This document shows, piece after piece, positions 35,057 through 47,330 of a stretch of 64,000 bases of DNA (positions within the stretch are counted from its first letter, which is position 1; the number at the start of each line of letters is the position of its first letter). The position numbers and the translations under genes are program-made. Source of the DNA: Caenorhabditis remanei. Taxonomy: Eukaryota > Nematoda > Chromadorea > Rhabditida > Rhabditidae. The stretch covers positions 12,152,001 to 12,216,000 of the forward strand of contig NC_071329.1 in NCBI RefSeq assembly GCF_010183535.1, in the 5' to 3' direction. Under the pieces are notes generated by a model. The model saw nothing but the letters and a program-made list of their open reading frames with translations. It was not told where the DNA came from and ran no database searches.

Positions 35057-38000
35057 TTTCCTGAAAAATCAAATATTTGAAAATGTGATCAAAACTCGTG
35101 ATCAAAGATTCTGAAAAAATTTCGCAGCAAAAAACCGAAAACCGGCAGATTTCACAAGTTTCGTGTCGTTAAAAACTCAAAAAATTCATAAATTTTTAAT
35201 GAGATTTTTCTTCTTGACGAGTGCAAATGAAACGAAAACGAGAGAAAGTGTGGGTAATCTTGAGACGAAATCTCAACAAAACGAGATATCGAATTTCAAG
35301 AGCAACCACGTTTTCGTTTCCTCAATGAAATAGTGGAAACATGAGAAAGTTCACGAATTGAGAGAAGACTTCATGAAAATTTGTTTGTTTCAAAAGGAAT
35401 TAGTTGAGAAATTTGGAGGAAAGACAAAGAAGAGAGAGAGAGGGGAATGAAATTATGGAAAATGGCAAAATGGGGTCACAGTCAACTAAAAATGTTTAAT
35501 TGTCTCAAATCGAAGTTAACCAAATCAGAACTCGGACAAATCATAATCAACAGCCAAGAGGACGCTTATAAAAGAATGGGATATCATCCTTACTCGTTTC
35601 TGAAACTTGCCAGTTCCAAATCTTTTACGACTCTTTAAGAGAGTCATACCTTCGTTACTTACTAAAAAGTTTCGCTCTATTTTCGAAAAATGAAAAAAAA
35701 ACACTTCCGTTTTCCTTGAAACTCTTAAAAATCGAATAGAAACTCATTGAAGTGCACTAATACTATTTCGTAAACATTCATAATTTTGAAAACTTGACAG
35801 AATTCAGAGTGACCAATTGAGAAATCTTCAAATAGATGAGTGTCATGCTCAATTTGTTCCCGTTGTCCTGAATGCGTGACCATTTGAATGAACTCTCTCT
35901 CTCTTCGGACCTCCCATTTCAATGAAAGAATCGGAACCTCCCGGGAATCACTAATGAGTTGTGGATGAACATTGCAACAAATGAAAGAAGAAGAAGAAGA
36001 AGTTGCAAATAAAAAGGAATAGAAAAATAATTCAATTTCTGGGAATGTTCATGATCTTCGGAGTGTTTCTGATACCACCCAACACTAAAAACTTTTTATC
36101 TCACTACTTCATCTGAAGACCTTTTCTCTTTTCTTTATAGAGTACGACTCACTTTTAAGTAAATTGGAAATATATAGGAAGATTGAAAGATTTATAGTGT
36201 TAGAGAGCACTAGTAAAGGGGAAAAAATGGGTTGAAATAAAACTAGAGGAAAGAAGAAAAAGAACCTTTTTGGGGTAGCTCCTCACCAGGGGCGAATCAA
36301 TTATTGGCGCACCGAAACCAAGAAAAATTCCATTGGGAATACCATTGGAACACGAGACAAAAAGACAAGATTTTCGAAACAACACATATTATTTTTTCAA
36401 GTGAAATATCTTGTTTTCTTGTGGATTCGAATAGAAATGTTTACTTTTTATATGGGTTGGAGAGGAAAAACGTAAAGTAAACGTAGGCGAAACGTCAAAT
36501 CTGAGGAAAGAGCCTTTAAGAATTGAGACAAATGGAGCGAGAAAAAGGGCCAAATGTGAGTGGGAGTTGGCTGGTTGGGTGGTGGTGTGCTCATGCTCAA
36601 TTTGCTCACAAGTGCATAAGACCATTTCTGGATGGAATAATTGGTTAGAGTTCCGACAGATCAAGATTCACTGATTGTTCGGAGGACAAGATAGGCTGTC
36701 GGTGGGTACTTGGTTAATCGAAAATGTGTAACTTTTCTGTTACTTCTCTGGTTAAAAATTTTTTATTGGATTACGGTTCCCTGTATAAAACTTTAACCTA
36801 GGTTTTTCAATGTTCTTTGGCCTGGTTCCTGGCTCAAAATTAGAAAACTTTCGAATACAGATTCAACTCGGAAGGACAAAATATTGACGGTGATAAAGTT
36901 GCTGGTTTGCTAGTTATTAACGAAGTAAATTAACTTTTCAAAATAATGTGTTCATCTCATACTCAACTATGTAAAACAGAAAGTTGTATTCGAAATATTA
37001 TTTCAGGTATTAGGTCTGAAATTGTATTAAAAACGATTATTAAGTAAATTGTAGTTTCAGAAATCTATGTTTCTATAGAAAAACTGAAAACTTCTTTCGA
37101 AATAACTGAAAATTCAAAAGCAAAATCTGAAAACTCTCCGAAATTCTGAACAGCAGCAACCAATTCTCTCAGAAGAAAAATAAGAGAATCGGGGGCGGAC
37201 CTGGACGAGTTTCCGGCCATTATATTTAGAGTATTCCAGTATATTTTGTGAGGATATGAAAGAAGAATTGGTTTGTGTATGGGAAAAAAGAAGGCTCTAT
37301 AGTGGTAGAAGATACCCAAAGAAAAGAGAAAATGGCGGTGTTCGTACAAAAAGTGAGTGATTTATGAGACTTTTACTTGAGGGAAAAAAGAGTCCAGAAC
37401 GGGAAAAAGAGGCGGCTGGAAATAGAAGAAAAAGAAGAGACAAGAAATGGTAAGTGATGGGTGAAATAGAAATTACTGGATACAGGAATCAGGTTGACTG
37501 AAATTGTGGAGTAGATTATTATTCAGAAAAATATGATTTTTTGTATTCGTTTGTAACAATCAAAATTCATTTTTTCAAAACGTACAAAAAATAAATGTGA
37601 AATTCCCACATACAATCAAAATTTTCGATACTGAGAATCATTTTTTAGAAAAAATATTGAAATTGGAACAACAAAATGAATAATCTCAGAACATTACAGA
37701 AATGAAATTGTATACAATCAAAAATCTAAGCCCAAAACCTACAGTATCCACTTCTATAACTAGTTACTCAAAACGAAACGAGTATCAACTGAAACAAGAA
37801 AAAAGAAGTGTAAACCACATGTTGTCCGTACACATGTATCTGGATATGAAATAACGAGAAAACAGGGAGTCCCGTCCAACTGATTGACAACTCACCCGTC
37901 CCTTCCCCACTGCCAGTTTTTATTCTTTTTACTGGTGGTCCGTTTTGTTTTAAAGCTGTTCGATAGAAAGAGAGTATTAGAGATAACGAGACAATCAGAA

Positions 38001-38180
38001 ATCAAAGAAGAAGATGAATGATGGATACTCATAAATAGACTGGAAAGCGAACGGAGAAACCGCTGGAAACAATATAAACACTTGCATTTTTGATGAAAAG
38101 GGAGACATGAACTCGTGTGACTCAAAATATAAGACTTGCAACGTTTTGTGAAGTTCATCAGTTTTTACTGTAAGCATAAA
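35057..38180. other. 3.1-kb interval without supported genes
   Basis: No exon chain, RNA gene or long repeat recognised. A (GAA)n microsatellite lies at about 35980-36000. The small frames at 35447-35638 and 37065-37349 have no family features. Confidence 0.5.
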
Positions 38181-38527
38181 TTGAAACTGTCCAAATTGGA
38201 GAGTGAGTCCTAGTCAAACTAACTGTCCCATAAAAGAACTATTTATGGGATCGAACAGACCAAGAGTAGAACTCCATTTCTGTAGTTTACAACTTTTTTG
38301 TACGGACACTTTCTAGAGAGTTATGGTCATTTTAAGGAGACAGCTCAAAAATCGCACTGTTTTGCTTTGTCTATATGTAACTGGCTAGGAAGTGCCCGTA
38401 CAAAACAAATTGTAAACTACAAAAATGGAGTTCTACTCTTGGTCTGTTCGATCCTATAAATAGTTACCGGTATTTTGTGGGGCAGTTAGTATGACTAGAA
38501 CTCACTCTCCAAGTTGGGCATTTTCAA
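38181..38527. mobile_element. Palindromic (foldback) MITE, about 350 bp
   Basis: The two halves are imperfect inverted copies. TTGGAGAGTGAGTCCTAGTC near 38195 mirrors the sequence ending at about 38511. GATCGAACAGACCAAGAGTA (from about 38252) and GTAGAACTCCATTT mirror AAATGGAGTTCTAC and TACTCTTGGTCTGTTCGATC (38424-38455), and TGTAGTTTACAA mirrors TTGTAAACTACA. Outer ends are TTGAAA (38181) and TTTCAA (38527). A centre of about 100 bases is unpaired. No clear target duplication, and no coding capacity. Confidence 0.8.
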
Positions 38528-40760
38528 CTGAAACAGGCAAAACTTACTAATACACTTTTTCAGAAAATTTCTGTCTACAAAATTATTTTTCGAGTGAGAT
38601 TTCTATTCTTTGAGGTTTGTATTCCTTCGAGTTACTGTTGTTTTAACTAGATCTGAACGGATATACCTAACTACAAGAATTTCAAGCACAGTGATCTCCA
38701 AATCAATGAAATATCAATCAGGTAACTTTTCTAGCTTCTGTTCTCTAGAATCTTGCGACAAATAACTAATTGAAGTTAAAATCAATCCAGGTATTACGAG
38801 TTACGAATGTACCGTAATAAGAATTACCTTGAAATTTCCCATTTTTGCCTACATTTCCAGTCGCTCCAATCTCTTTTCCCCAACTTTTTCCCGAAGTTTT
38901 TGTTTCTCTCGTAAACCCCCCCCCCCCCCCCCCCCCAAACTTTGTCTAATAGATGTTAAAGTTCACAAAGTTTCTTTTGAATCCCCCACAGCTGGATACT
39001 TCTTTTTCTGGTACGTCATCACTCATTTTTGACGAAAATTGTCGACATCTTCACACTTTCTTTCATCAAAAACGGATTTCGAAACGAGAAACACCAACAA
39101 GTTTTGGATTCCCACGAGATTTCGAAAAAGAATAGTATCCGGATAATGGAGAATTCTGAGAAAAGAAAAAGAACGATAGGAAGATGAACTTTTTCATGGA
39201 AGGCAATGGAAACTGAGAGGAAAAAAAAGAAGAAGACTATAGGAAGCATAGCTGTAAGAATGCATATTTTCTAGATTCAGAGAAGAAAAGAGAAATAAAA
39301 AAGTAATTGTCAAATAAAAGATATTTTTGTTTCAAATTTAGATGAATCTTGACTCGAAAGAAATGAGATGACAGGCGCGAAAAGCAAATAGAGATTCGGA
39401 TATATTTGTTTGTTTTCTCTTTTTTCTAACAAAAAAAATTGAGAAAATAAAGAAGAATTTGGCAGGATTGTCCAGTCTAATTCAAAATAATTGTCACGTT
39501 GTAATAAAAAAAGACTCGCCTTGAAATTTTGAAAGAAAAAGGCATCTTTCAGTGGTCACTTTCGTACAATTCCAGACTTAAAAATCTTATTGAAGATAGG
39601 GAAAATGTATCATATTTCAAGAGAGAATGTGTCAAAATATAAGTGTTCTTCTTGTTGACTGCAATTTGAGTACTTCTTCAAACGAATTGGAAAGACTTTT
39701 CAAGATCAACGCTCATATTCATTTTCTATTCTACATATATCATATTTCATAGCTTTAAATGCAAGAACCAAGTCAAGTTCAGAGAATATTGAATATTGAA
39801 TTGGCAGAAAAATACTAAAATAAATTGGGAAAACTATGTCGATTGCGATTCGTTTTTCAGATTTAGGGTTAAACTCGTACTAGAACATTTTTAGGATACA
39901 TTGAAAACAAGTTTCCACTAAAATAAAAAGGAATACCCTAATTAATGAATATGAAGTCCGAAGTTGTACAGTTTTTTTGTATTCTGCAGTCATATTTGTT
40001 TTGAAGACTGTTGGAAGATCAAATGCAAAAGGTGGAACGAGATTTTTAGGTTTTGACAGTTTTTGAGCATTATCATGCCTACCGTAACTCACAATCAATT
40101 GAAACTTCAGAATCTTGAATCAACTCACCTCAATAAATGGATCTCCCGTTCGAAACTTCTGAGTCGATTATTAGCTGCTTGACGCATCGTGTTGCTCCGT
40201 TAGTTGCTCAAAAAGTGAAAAATGACGAGATGGGAGAATAAAAATGTCGGGGCGACGACGTCGACGAAGAAAAAGAAGCACACAGAAAAGAAGAACCCGG
40301 AGACCTTGGTGGACCTCCAGAAATCAGAAAGAGAATAGAGAGACGGGTGAGAAATGAAGGAATCGAGGAAGTGTTGAATGGAAGAGAGACGGAGAGAATG
40401 GAGCATTGTGGAAGGACGAAAAGGAGAATGGAAGGGTATGAGTAGTAGTAGTTGTTGTAGTAAAAATAAGAGAAAGAGATGGAGAAGAAGGGGAAAGAGA
40501 AGTAGGTCTCAATTCCGTGTATTCATTCCAATGAATCAGTTAATCAGTCAGTTGTCACAACTATTTGCACGGATCCTTTTGATGGATGGGCGGGAGAAAG
40601 GAGGGGAAAGAGTAAGTAGTCGAAATGGGAAACATCGAAATACGGAATTTGAAATTCAAATGTTTCCTCTAAAATGGATACATCGAGATAAGTTTGACAA
40701 GCGTTTGGAGCAAAGAACATTCTGACTGATTGATTCGTTTTCTGTGAAAAAGTTTCAGAT
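38528..40760. other. 2.2-kb interval without supported genes
   Basis: Contains only the C tract described separately. Frames at 40378-40725 and 40200-40512 mirror each other across purine-rich DNA and carry no motif. Confidence 0.5.
38916..38936 (+). repeat. Uninterrupted run of 21 C (poly-G on the minus strand)
   Basis: Read directly. In C. elegans such G tracts are known to be prone to deletion when the DOG-1/FANCJ helicase is missing. Confidence 0.95.
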
Positions 40761-42071
40761 TTAAGACACATTCTCTGTGAAACTCGAGCACCGAGCTGTT
40801 GCCCACTGTACAGAAAAAAGTCAAACCGGTTTTCATGGGTAGGTATTGTGCATAGTGAGTACCCAGACAACTAATAAGACATTGGTCCATATTTCATTTG
40901 GCTCCGCCCCCTACCGTCTAAAATAGCCCATAAGGGAAGTGAAAATTCTAAAAAAAAATCTGAAAGTTTTTTCGATTAAATTTTAACGGGAACAAATAAA
41001 AAACGTTATTTTAAGCACTTTTTGTGTTTATACCATATTTTTAGCACCTCATTTTCACCGAGAAAAAATGTCATTTTTGTAAAATTTTCTGGTTTTTTCA
41101 AACTTTTGTTTATATCTCAAAAATCTTACGTTACGGGAGATGAGATCTTTTCAGATTCGAAATTTACATAAAATTTGAAGTATTATAAGCAGTGTCCGGT
41201 CAAAAATCTCGGGACACCTATTTTTGCTACAGAGCAAAATATGCGATTTTTTGAAGAATTTCAACGTACCCCTACTCATGGAGCAAAAATTCAATGTCGC
41301 CAAATCGGCTGAGACTTTGTCAGAATATTACACTATATGTTATCCATTTATTCCCAAAGTTTCAGCTCATCTGGTTAAATCCGCAGCTTTTTTGAAAATC
41401 ACTATGTCAGTTTTCAGTGTTCCAACCGAAAAAAAATTCCAACAACTTCGAGAGGCGGGGATCAAGCCAAATGAGCTGAAATTTTGGGAATGAATAGATC
41501 ACGTATGGTGTAATATTCTGACAAAATCTCAAACGATTTGGCGACATTGAATTTTTGCTCCATGAGTAGGGGTACGTTGAAATTCTTCAAAAAATCGCAT
41601 ATTTTGCTCTGTAGCAAAAATAGGTGTCCCGAGATTTTTGACCGGACACTGCTTATAATACTCCAAATTTTATGTAGATTTCGAATCTGAAAAGATCTCA
41701 TCTCCCGTAACGTAAGATTTTTGAGATATGAACAAAAGTTTGAAAAAAACCAGAAAATTTTACAAAAATGACATTTTTTCTCGGTGAAAATGAGGTGCTA
41801 AAAATATGGTATAAACACAAAAAGTGCTTAAAATAACGTTTTTTATTTGTTCCCGTTAAAATTTAATCGAAAAAACTTTCAGATTTTTTTTTAGAATTTT
41901 CACTTCCCTTATGGGCTATTTTAGACGGTAGGGGGCGGAGCCAAATGAAATATGGACCAATGTCTTATTAGTTGTCTGGGTACTCACTATGCACAATACC
42001 GACCCATGAAAACCGGTTTGACTTTTTTCAGTACACTGCCATGCTCGAGTTTCACAGAGAGTGTGTCTTAA
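40761..42071. mobile_element. 1.3-kb palindromic transposon with TTAA target duplication (PALTTAA-like)
   Basis: TTAA occurs at 40761-40764 and 42068-42071, directly outside inverted ends GACACA (left) and TGTGTC (right). The arms, about 610 bases each, are close to identical in inverted orientation. For example GAAACTCGAG near 40781 faces CTCGAGTTTC near 42043, TCCGCCCCCTACCGTCTAAA (from about 40901) faces its complement (about 41924-41943), and GAGCAAAAATTCAATGTCGC (41281) faces its complement (about 41541-41560). A loop of about 90 bases lies at 41375-41465. The ORFs inside (41224-41493 and 41462-41701) are mirror images and not genes. This is the structure of the PALTTAA palindromic repeats known from C. 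elegans. It is non-autonomous. Confidence 0.88.
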
Positions 42072-42735
42072 GCTCATATATATTCTTAATACACAAAGGT
42101 TCTTTCAGTTTACCAATTGTGTGTAACAAATTTCAGATTCTAATATTATATTCAGTATTCTTCTATCCAAGTCCAGTCCCTGAATTTGAGATCGAACCAA
42201 TAGAAAAATTCAGCCTCTAAATTGATATTTCAATACTCTCCCATTCTTTACTTCGTATTTCAGATAAAGTTGCAACTGATGACAAAAATGATGGCATGGT
42301 TAAAAATCGGAGTTAGAGCCACCTAGTCAGAAAAAGGACAAACGAAACCTGTCGTATTTCGGTTTGTTCCTTATTGCGCAGGAAACTTTGTGGTCAAGGA
42401 GAAGGTTGAACACCAGAATTGGGCTACCGTAATCATGTTAACCTGAACGCCTAAGTTTTTTTTAATGAATCTGAATGACTTGAATGAAGTTTGCAATTCG
42501 CTTTCCTAACATTTCAGCCAAAAATTATTGAATCGTTCTATAAATTAAATAATTCTCACAAATAATGTTTACAGTACCCGGTTCCCTCAACTTCATTTTC
42601 AAGCCATTTCCATCCCCATAAAACGATAAAACAATAAAAATGCCTAATTCAATTTGGACACCTCTTAAAAGGCAGAGGCATTGGAAGAAACCGTATCATT
42701 CGTTCATTTTGGTGAACCACTTCTGACGAATTGTG
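42072..42735. other. Intergenic, no supported feature
   Basis: No repeat or frame recognised. It would contain the promoter of the following gene. Confidence 0.5.
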
Positions 42736-43298
42736 ATGTTTTCTGTTATTTTTCTTTTCTTTTGCATCGGAGCTTCGGCTCGAGATCATCTGAAGTTTGA
42801 CACTACTATCATCTGTAACGTCGAGGAGAACGATACTTATAATCTCACCATTGGATGGTACGAAGTCGATTTCTTGTAAGTGATACGTGTACCTCAGTCG
42901 GGAATATAAATTTCCACCTTTTTTTAAGCGGTGCCGATAATATGATTGATCCAGTTCATTATACTCCAAACACCGGAAACTTCAGTTTCACATTGAGTGG
43001 AATCCAGCAAGGAGATGAAGCGTTCTCAGAAGGATACAAACCAAGAGCTGTTATTCATCACAATTGTTTTGATAACGAGGAGAAACATAGGTTAACTCTG
43101 ACGGTGGATAGAATCTGTGAAATGGAACAGTCAGTTCCTACTGATTGTTACCCTAAAGAAAAAAGTTTTTTCAGTGACTGTCACTATCGAATCATCAACA
43201 ACATAACGAACAAAAAAGGAGATTTCAACATCAAACCAGCCAACTTCACCTACGACGACTATTCTCCATTCCCGGATTTCACTTCAGACATTCACTGA
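42736..43298 (+). CDS. Transthyretin-like (TTL/ttr family) secreted protein
   Basis: Two exons, 42736-42875 and 42929-43298, joined in phase through Phe (EVDFFGADNM). The signal peptide is MFSVIFLFFCIGASA. The mature part follows the nematode TTL pattern: a first cysteine in TTIICNVE, acidic D-rich segments, GNFSFTLSGIQQGDEAF in place of the usual GxFxLxG strand, then KPRAVIHHNC, the typical histidine-cysteine strand end. Additional cysteines in RICEMEQ, TDCYP and FSDCHYRI suggest extra disulphides, and the tail NFTYDDYSPFPDFTSDIH has several N-glycosylation sites. About 170 residues. Family members are secreted, and a few have known signalling roles. The target of this one is unknown. Confidence 0.8.
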
Positions 43299-43383
43299 TT
43301 TCATGGAATTTTCAAGTTGAAATGAATGCTATTCCATTAAAAATAGAATTTATTTTAAAATTAAACAAGCTACACAACAAAAT

Positions 43384-45110
43384 TCACAACGGATATTTTC
43401 TAAACCTCCAAAGCTCGTAACTCGGAGTGCAGTTCAACCCGTAGTCAGTTTCCAGATGATGTTTGTGATAATAAACCTGCAAACTACCATCTTGAATTTG
43501 TTCTAGTGTATAAAGTTCTCACATTAATCATGCTCGCATAGTAATCTTCTTCCAATGGATGATCTTCTTGACCCAAAAATGTGCGATTATAAATCAACTC
43601 GGCAGTGCATTCAACAATAGAGTAGTCAAATAATGGCATCATCTGAAAATCTAGCTGAACCATTTTTCATAAGGAATCAATACCTTATTGAACATGATAT
43701 TTGGCATCCGAGCGATAACTGGAAGTTCCTCAATTCCCATTATACATACTCCATGTCTCACGTATTTACTTCCACATTTCTCTCCCATCTCATCTGACCA
43801 CGACCATTTACTCCATCTGAAAAAGAAATCAAATAAGGAAAAAACAGAGAAATTGGAATGTACCTGGTTATAAAATCAGTTTTGTTACCCGTTTCTTTGA
43901 GACATTTATCAGTGAAATGGCCAGGCATTTCGAGAAATTCATTAGCTTGAAATGTTGAGATCCATTGCTCATCTACACCGTATTTCTGAAATTATTGGGT
44001 ATTCAAGTATGACTGTTACACCTTACTCCTTTATTCCATTGATCCAGATAAACTCGCGGATTCACTGTCTTCACCATCCATTCAACCGCTTCTCGTGATA
44101 ATGATCCTTGTACAGATCCTTTTGATATTCTTAACGAGCTATTCAAGAAACTAGATGTATAAATCGATTCTGAATATCATTCTCGTGACTAATTTCACAT
44201 AATGAAGCAATACCGTCTCGAAACAACCGTAATGTTTTCAAATCCCATTCGAATCTTTCTTCAATCCTTCCAAATTCCTTATCAATATCAATATCATTGG
44301 CTCCATCAAGAATCTCAAAAATCCTTGAAATTTCGTAAACTGTCTTTCCGATAACGTCATGATTCTGGAAACTGAGTCCTTCGTGGTCTCCCACAGCAAT
44401 AATATGAAATTTACCTGCATCAAAACGAAATATCCCCAGTTCGGAATTTTCACCATCTTCTCCATACATTTATAATGTGCCATATTCATATTGTGACCAG
44501 CTGAATCTATTGGAAGTTCTTCTGAAATTTATCTCACTGAAATTCTTCTTCTTCGGTTTTCTAACATACCATCCATCACATGAATGTTCGGAAGACATCT
44601 TCCAAGCCTTCTCATCCTCCATTTAAAGTCACTATCACTTTTTGAATCAATAAAGAAACAAAAGATATTTTGTGGATGATATGACATTTGAACTTGTTTT
44701 TCCAGAAACTCGTAATCTTTATATACAACTCGTGCGAAAACCACGCCCACTTTCAGAGGTCTCAGATGGAAATTGAATGGAATAATTCTATTTTGAATGG
44801 CATCACATGACATATCCAAATATTTCAGATTGGTAACTATAGATATCCGATTATCACCAGTAAAGTTTTCGATATATTTCTGAAATTTCGAAGGATATAT
44901 TTATATAATCAGTTCTAGAAAACTAACTTTATCATTCCTCAAAACTCTGCCACAATCCAAATGCTCCGTCTCTTTTCTCCTCCATAATATATTATTTTTC
45001 GTGGAAGACCAAAAACTCATTGTCATTCGAGGTGCCATTGAGAAGATAACCATTGTACATACAAGCATTGTTAGTAATAGAAAGAAGGTTCTGGAGAATT
45101 TGGAGCACAT
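43384..45110 (-). CDS. Core-2/I-branching-type N-acetylglucosaminyltransferase family protein
   Basis: Type II Golgi membrane protein. The N-terminus MCSKFSRTFFLLLTMLVCTM contains the signal anchor. The catalytic part begins with LKYLDMSCDAIQNRIIPFNF, then VGVVFARVVYKDYEFLEKQV, YHPQNIFCFFIDSKSDSDFK and RRLGRCLPNIHVMDG, the hallmark start of the family (usually AYARIVYKDYE, NVYCYSLD, CLPNVHV). Later exons carry DSAGHNMNMAHYKCMEKMVK, WGYFVLMQNHDVIGKTVYEI, FQANEFLEMPGHFTDKCLKE and RHGVCIMGIEELPVIARM, ending YELWRFRKYPL at TGA 43384-43386. The 43384-44140 exons fit the usual C-terminal half with its conserved cysteines. Members transfer GlcNAc in beta-1,6 linkage to O-glycans or other acceptors. 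The exact substrate cannot be told. Confidence 0.85.
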
Positions 45111-46067
45111 TTTGGAGGAAATGATGGGAAGAAAGGGAGAAGAATGAATGGAAAGAATGGAGAAGAATGAGGAAAAAAGAGAAGATGAAGAACGAGGAGA
45201 GAAAAGAATCCAAACATTTCATTCATTTCAAAACATAGACATCCGCTTTCGTTCTGTGGACGGCACTTTTCAATTTTTTGGACTAAAATGAGGTGAAATT
45301 GAGTTTGGAGAAGAAGCGTTGGTCTATTTTTAGTTTTTGATAAAGTTACTTCAGACAGAAGAATGACAATTTCCTCATGTTTTGCCTCTTTTTTCTTCCT
45401 CCATAACTCTAGTTTATTCGGAAATTTACTTCTTACCAGACCCATTCATAACTTCCTTCTGATTACTTTTGGTGACCTTGAACTTCCCAACAACCGAATG
45501 AAAATCACGAATTCCGGGAAAAAGCACGGAAATATGTGACTGATCACATAAGTAACAACATAAATAATTACCTTTTTAGAGTCTTCATTTATATGCTTAT
45601 TGTCTCTTCAATAAGAAAACAGATGATACAAGCAATATAGATAGAATAGAGTGGAACGAATTGTGATCATACAATCATGTTGGATAGACGACATGCGATT
45701 TGTCAAGGCAAAAAGTGAAATTTTGGTTTGTCTCTGCGGAAATTAAGTGAATTCTTCATTCCTTTTTTCACTCCCGCGTTTCTTCTATTATTCAACCTCC
45801 AAATTATTTCCCCACAACTCAACTAAATTATACTTTCTGTTCTTAGACTTCTGAGCAGTTTTATCTTTAGTTTTATAGCTATTATCGCTTTCCAGAAACT
45901 CCTAGAAATTCCTAAATTTAAATATACTTTCACTACAGAAAGTTTTTTTGAATTCGCGCGCACTTGAGAATGCCCACGGCCTAGTATTACCCAAAGAATA
46001 AACTCTTCCATCTCGCCGAAAAAATAAAATAAAACGGTCAATTTGTTCTGCTTATTTTCCAGCGAAA
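45111..46067. other. Divergent intergenic region
   Basis: No exon supported. It separates the glycosyltransferase gene (-) from the probable operon (+) and should contain the promoters of both. The minus frames at 45071-45445 and 45823-46077 lack motifs. Confidence 0.5.
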
Positions 46068-47095
46068 ATGCGAACATTCATACTATTATTGTGTTTTCTT
46101 AAAGGTGACTAATTATTTCTACATCTAATTTATTTGTCTAACTACGAGCAATGCAGCTTCCTTCACCGGACGTCTACAAATTATTCTGCCAAACAACCTT
46201 CCTCCCGATTCAGAAAGTTCTTCACTTGATTCTGTTTCTCTGCTTGAACTCAACAAACATATTCTTGGAGTAGAGAGCAGTGCTCGTGGTAATTTTGAAC
46301 TTTTAACATGCTTTGCTTATTTTGAATGTTCAGGTAATCGGCCGCTCGCCAACGAGGATTTGTTCGAGAAACCTAAAGCATTGATCATCATTAGTATCAC
46401 TGGTTTGGATAATTTCAATTATGATGGTCGCGTCTATAATTTCACTGATGAGTTTGATTCCCAACAAATTCATGAGAGTTTAAAACGAAACTTCGGAGAA
46501 GAAATGATTCATGCCAATGTCAATTCTTCCGGAATCTTCGGCTCTTCACATTTCAAGCGAAACACAGTGATGGATGAACAAAGTCTAGAAAACCAAGATA
46601 TCGATAATATGAACAAGCTGGCTGAAGTTATTCGAGGAAAGGATCGGAAAAATGCCAACGTCGTTGACTATTATCGCATTCATCTAGATGCCTCCAATGC
46701 CCGTAATGAAAAAGAAAAAGAACGGCTGGAACAAAAAATGAAGTACGGAATTGACTCACTACAAAAAGCCATTGACCAGAGTTACGGCTTAAATGTTATA
46801 ACTGAAATTTATACACACGACAAAACCACCAAAACAGAGTCGGACAAACTTAAAGAAATTTGGAAAAAATTCCAGATTACTGGTTTCAGAAATACAGAAT
46901 ACCCAGCAATATTCGCCATCTCTGCGCTGGTTTGTTTCTGCATTCTTTTCGTGAGTGCTGTGGCACTTTGAAAAAAGACCTAAATGAAGTGAATTTCAGG
47001 GAGTTGTAGCAATGCTCTGGTTCATGTTCGATGAAAGTGATATGGGAAGAAACTCCTTGATGTACCCATCGGCTGCGAGACAGAAGAAAGATTGA
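46068..47095 (+). CDS. ATP6AP2/(pro)renin-receptor-like V-ATPase accessory protein
   Basis: Single-pass membrane protein associated with the vacuolar proton pump. ATG 46068 follows a TTTTCCAG acceptor by five bases. The signal peptide is MRTFILLLCFLKASFTG. The lumenal part has KALIIISITGLDNFNYDG and IDSLQKAIDQSYGLNVITEI, resembling human ATP6AP2 at RATVMVMVKGVNK and [20 protein letters not shown]. The end NTEYPAIFAISALVCFCILF joins, via a GTGAGT donor at about 46950 and acceptor at about 46999, to GVVAMLWFMFDESDMGRNSL and MYPSAARQKKD, matching the family's transmembrane segment and basic C-terminus. Reading through the intron would stop at TGA 46969, so that apparent end is not real. It is the first of five closely spaced co-oriented genes. 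Confidence 0.75.
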
Positions 47096-47330
47096 TATTA
47101 AAACCTTACTAGTGATTATGTAATTTATAGCATTTCTTTTGTGATTTATTTTCCTATTTGCGTGTTTGTGTCAAGCTTTCAGAACACTGTTCCGGTATTT
47201 TATTTTCGTATCATATAGACCTCATCCTTTTCGTGTGTTTTTTCAACTTTCAGTATGGGTATGCCACCCTGTGAAATATCATTACATGATCTAAAAATTA
47301 TTATAACTTTTAAACAAAAAACTATTCAGA

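Noticed and set aside
41224..41701. Two ORFs that share the same peptide on opposite strands
   Set aside because: They are the two arms of the TTAA palindrome read outward, not genes.
46950..46971. Apparent early stop of the ATP6AP2-like protein
   Set aside because: A GTGAGT donor just before it and an acceptor at about 46999 give the family-typical C-terminus.
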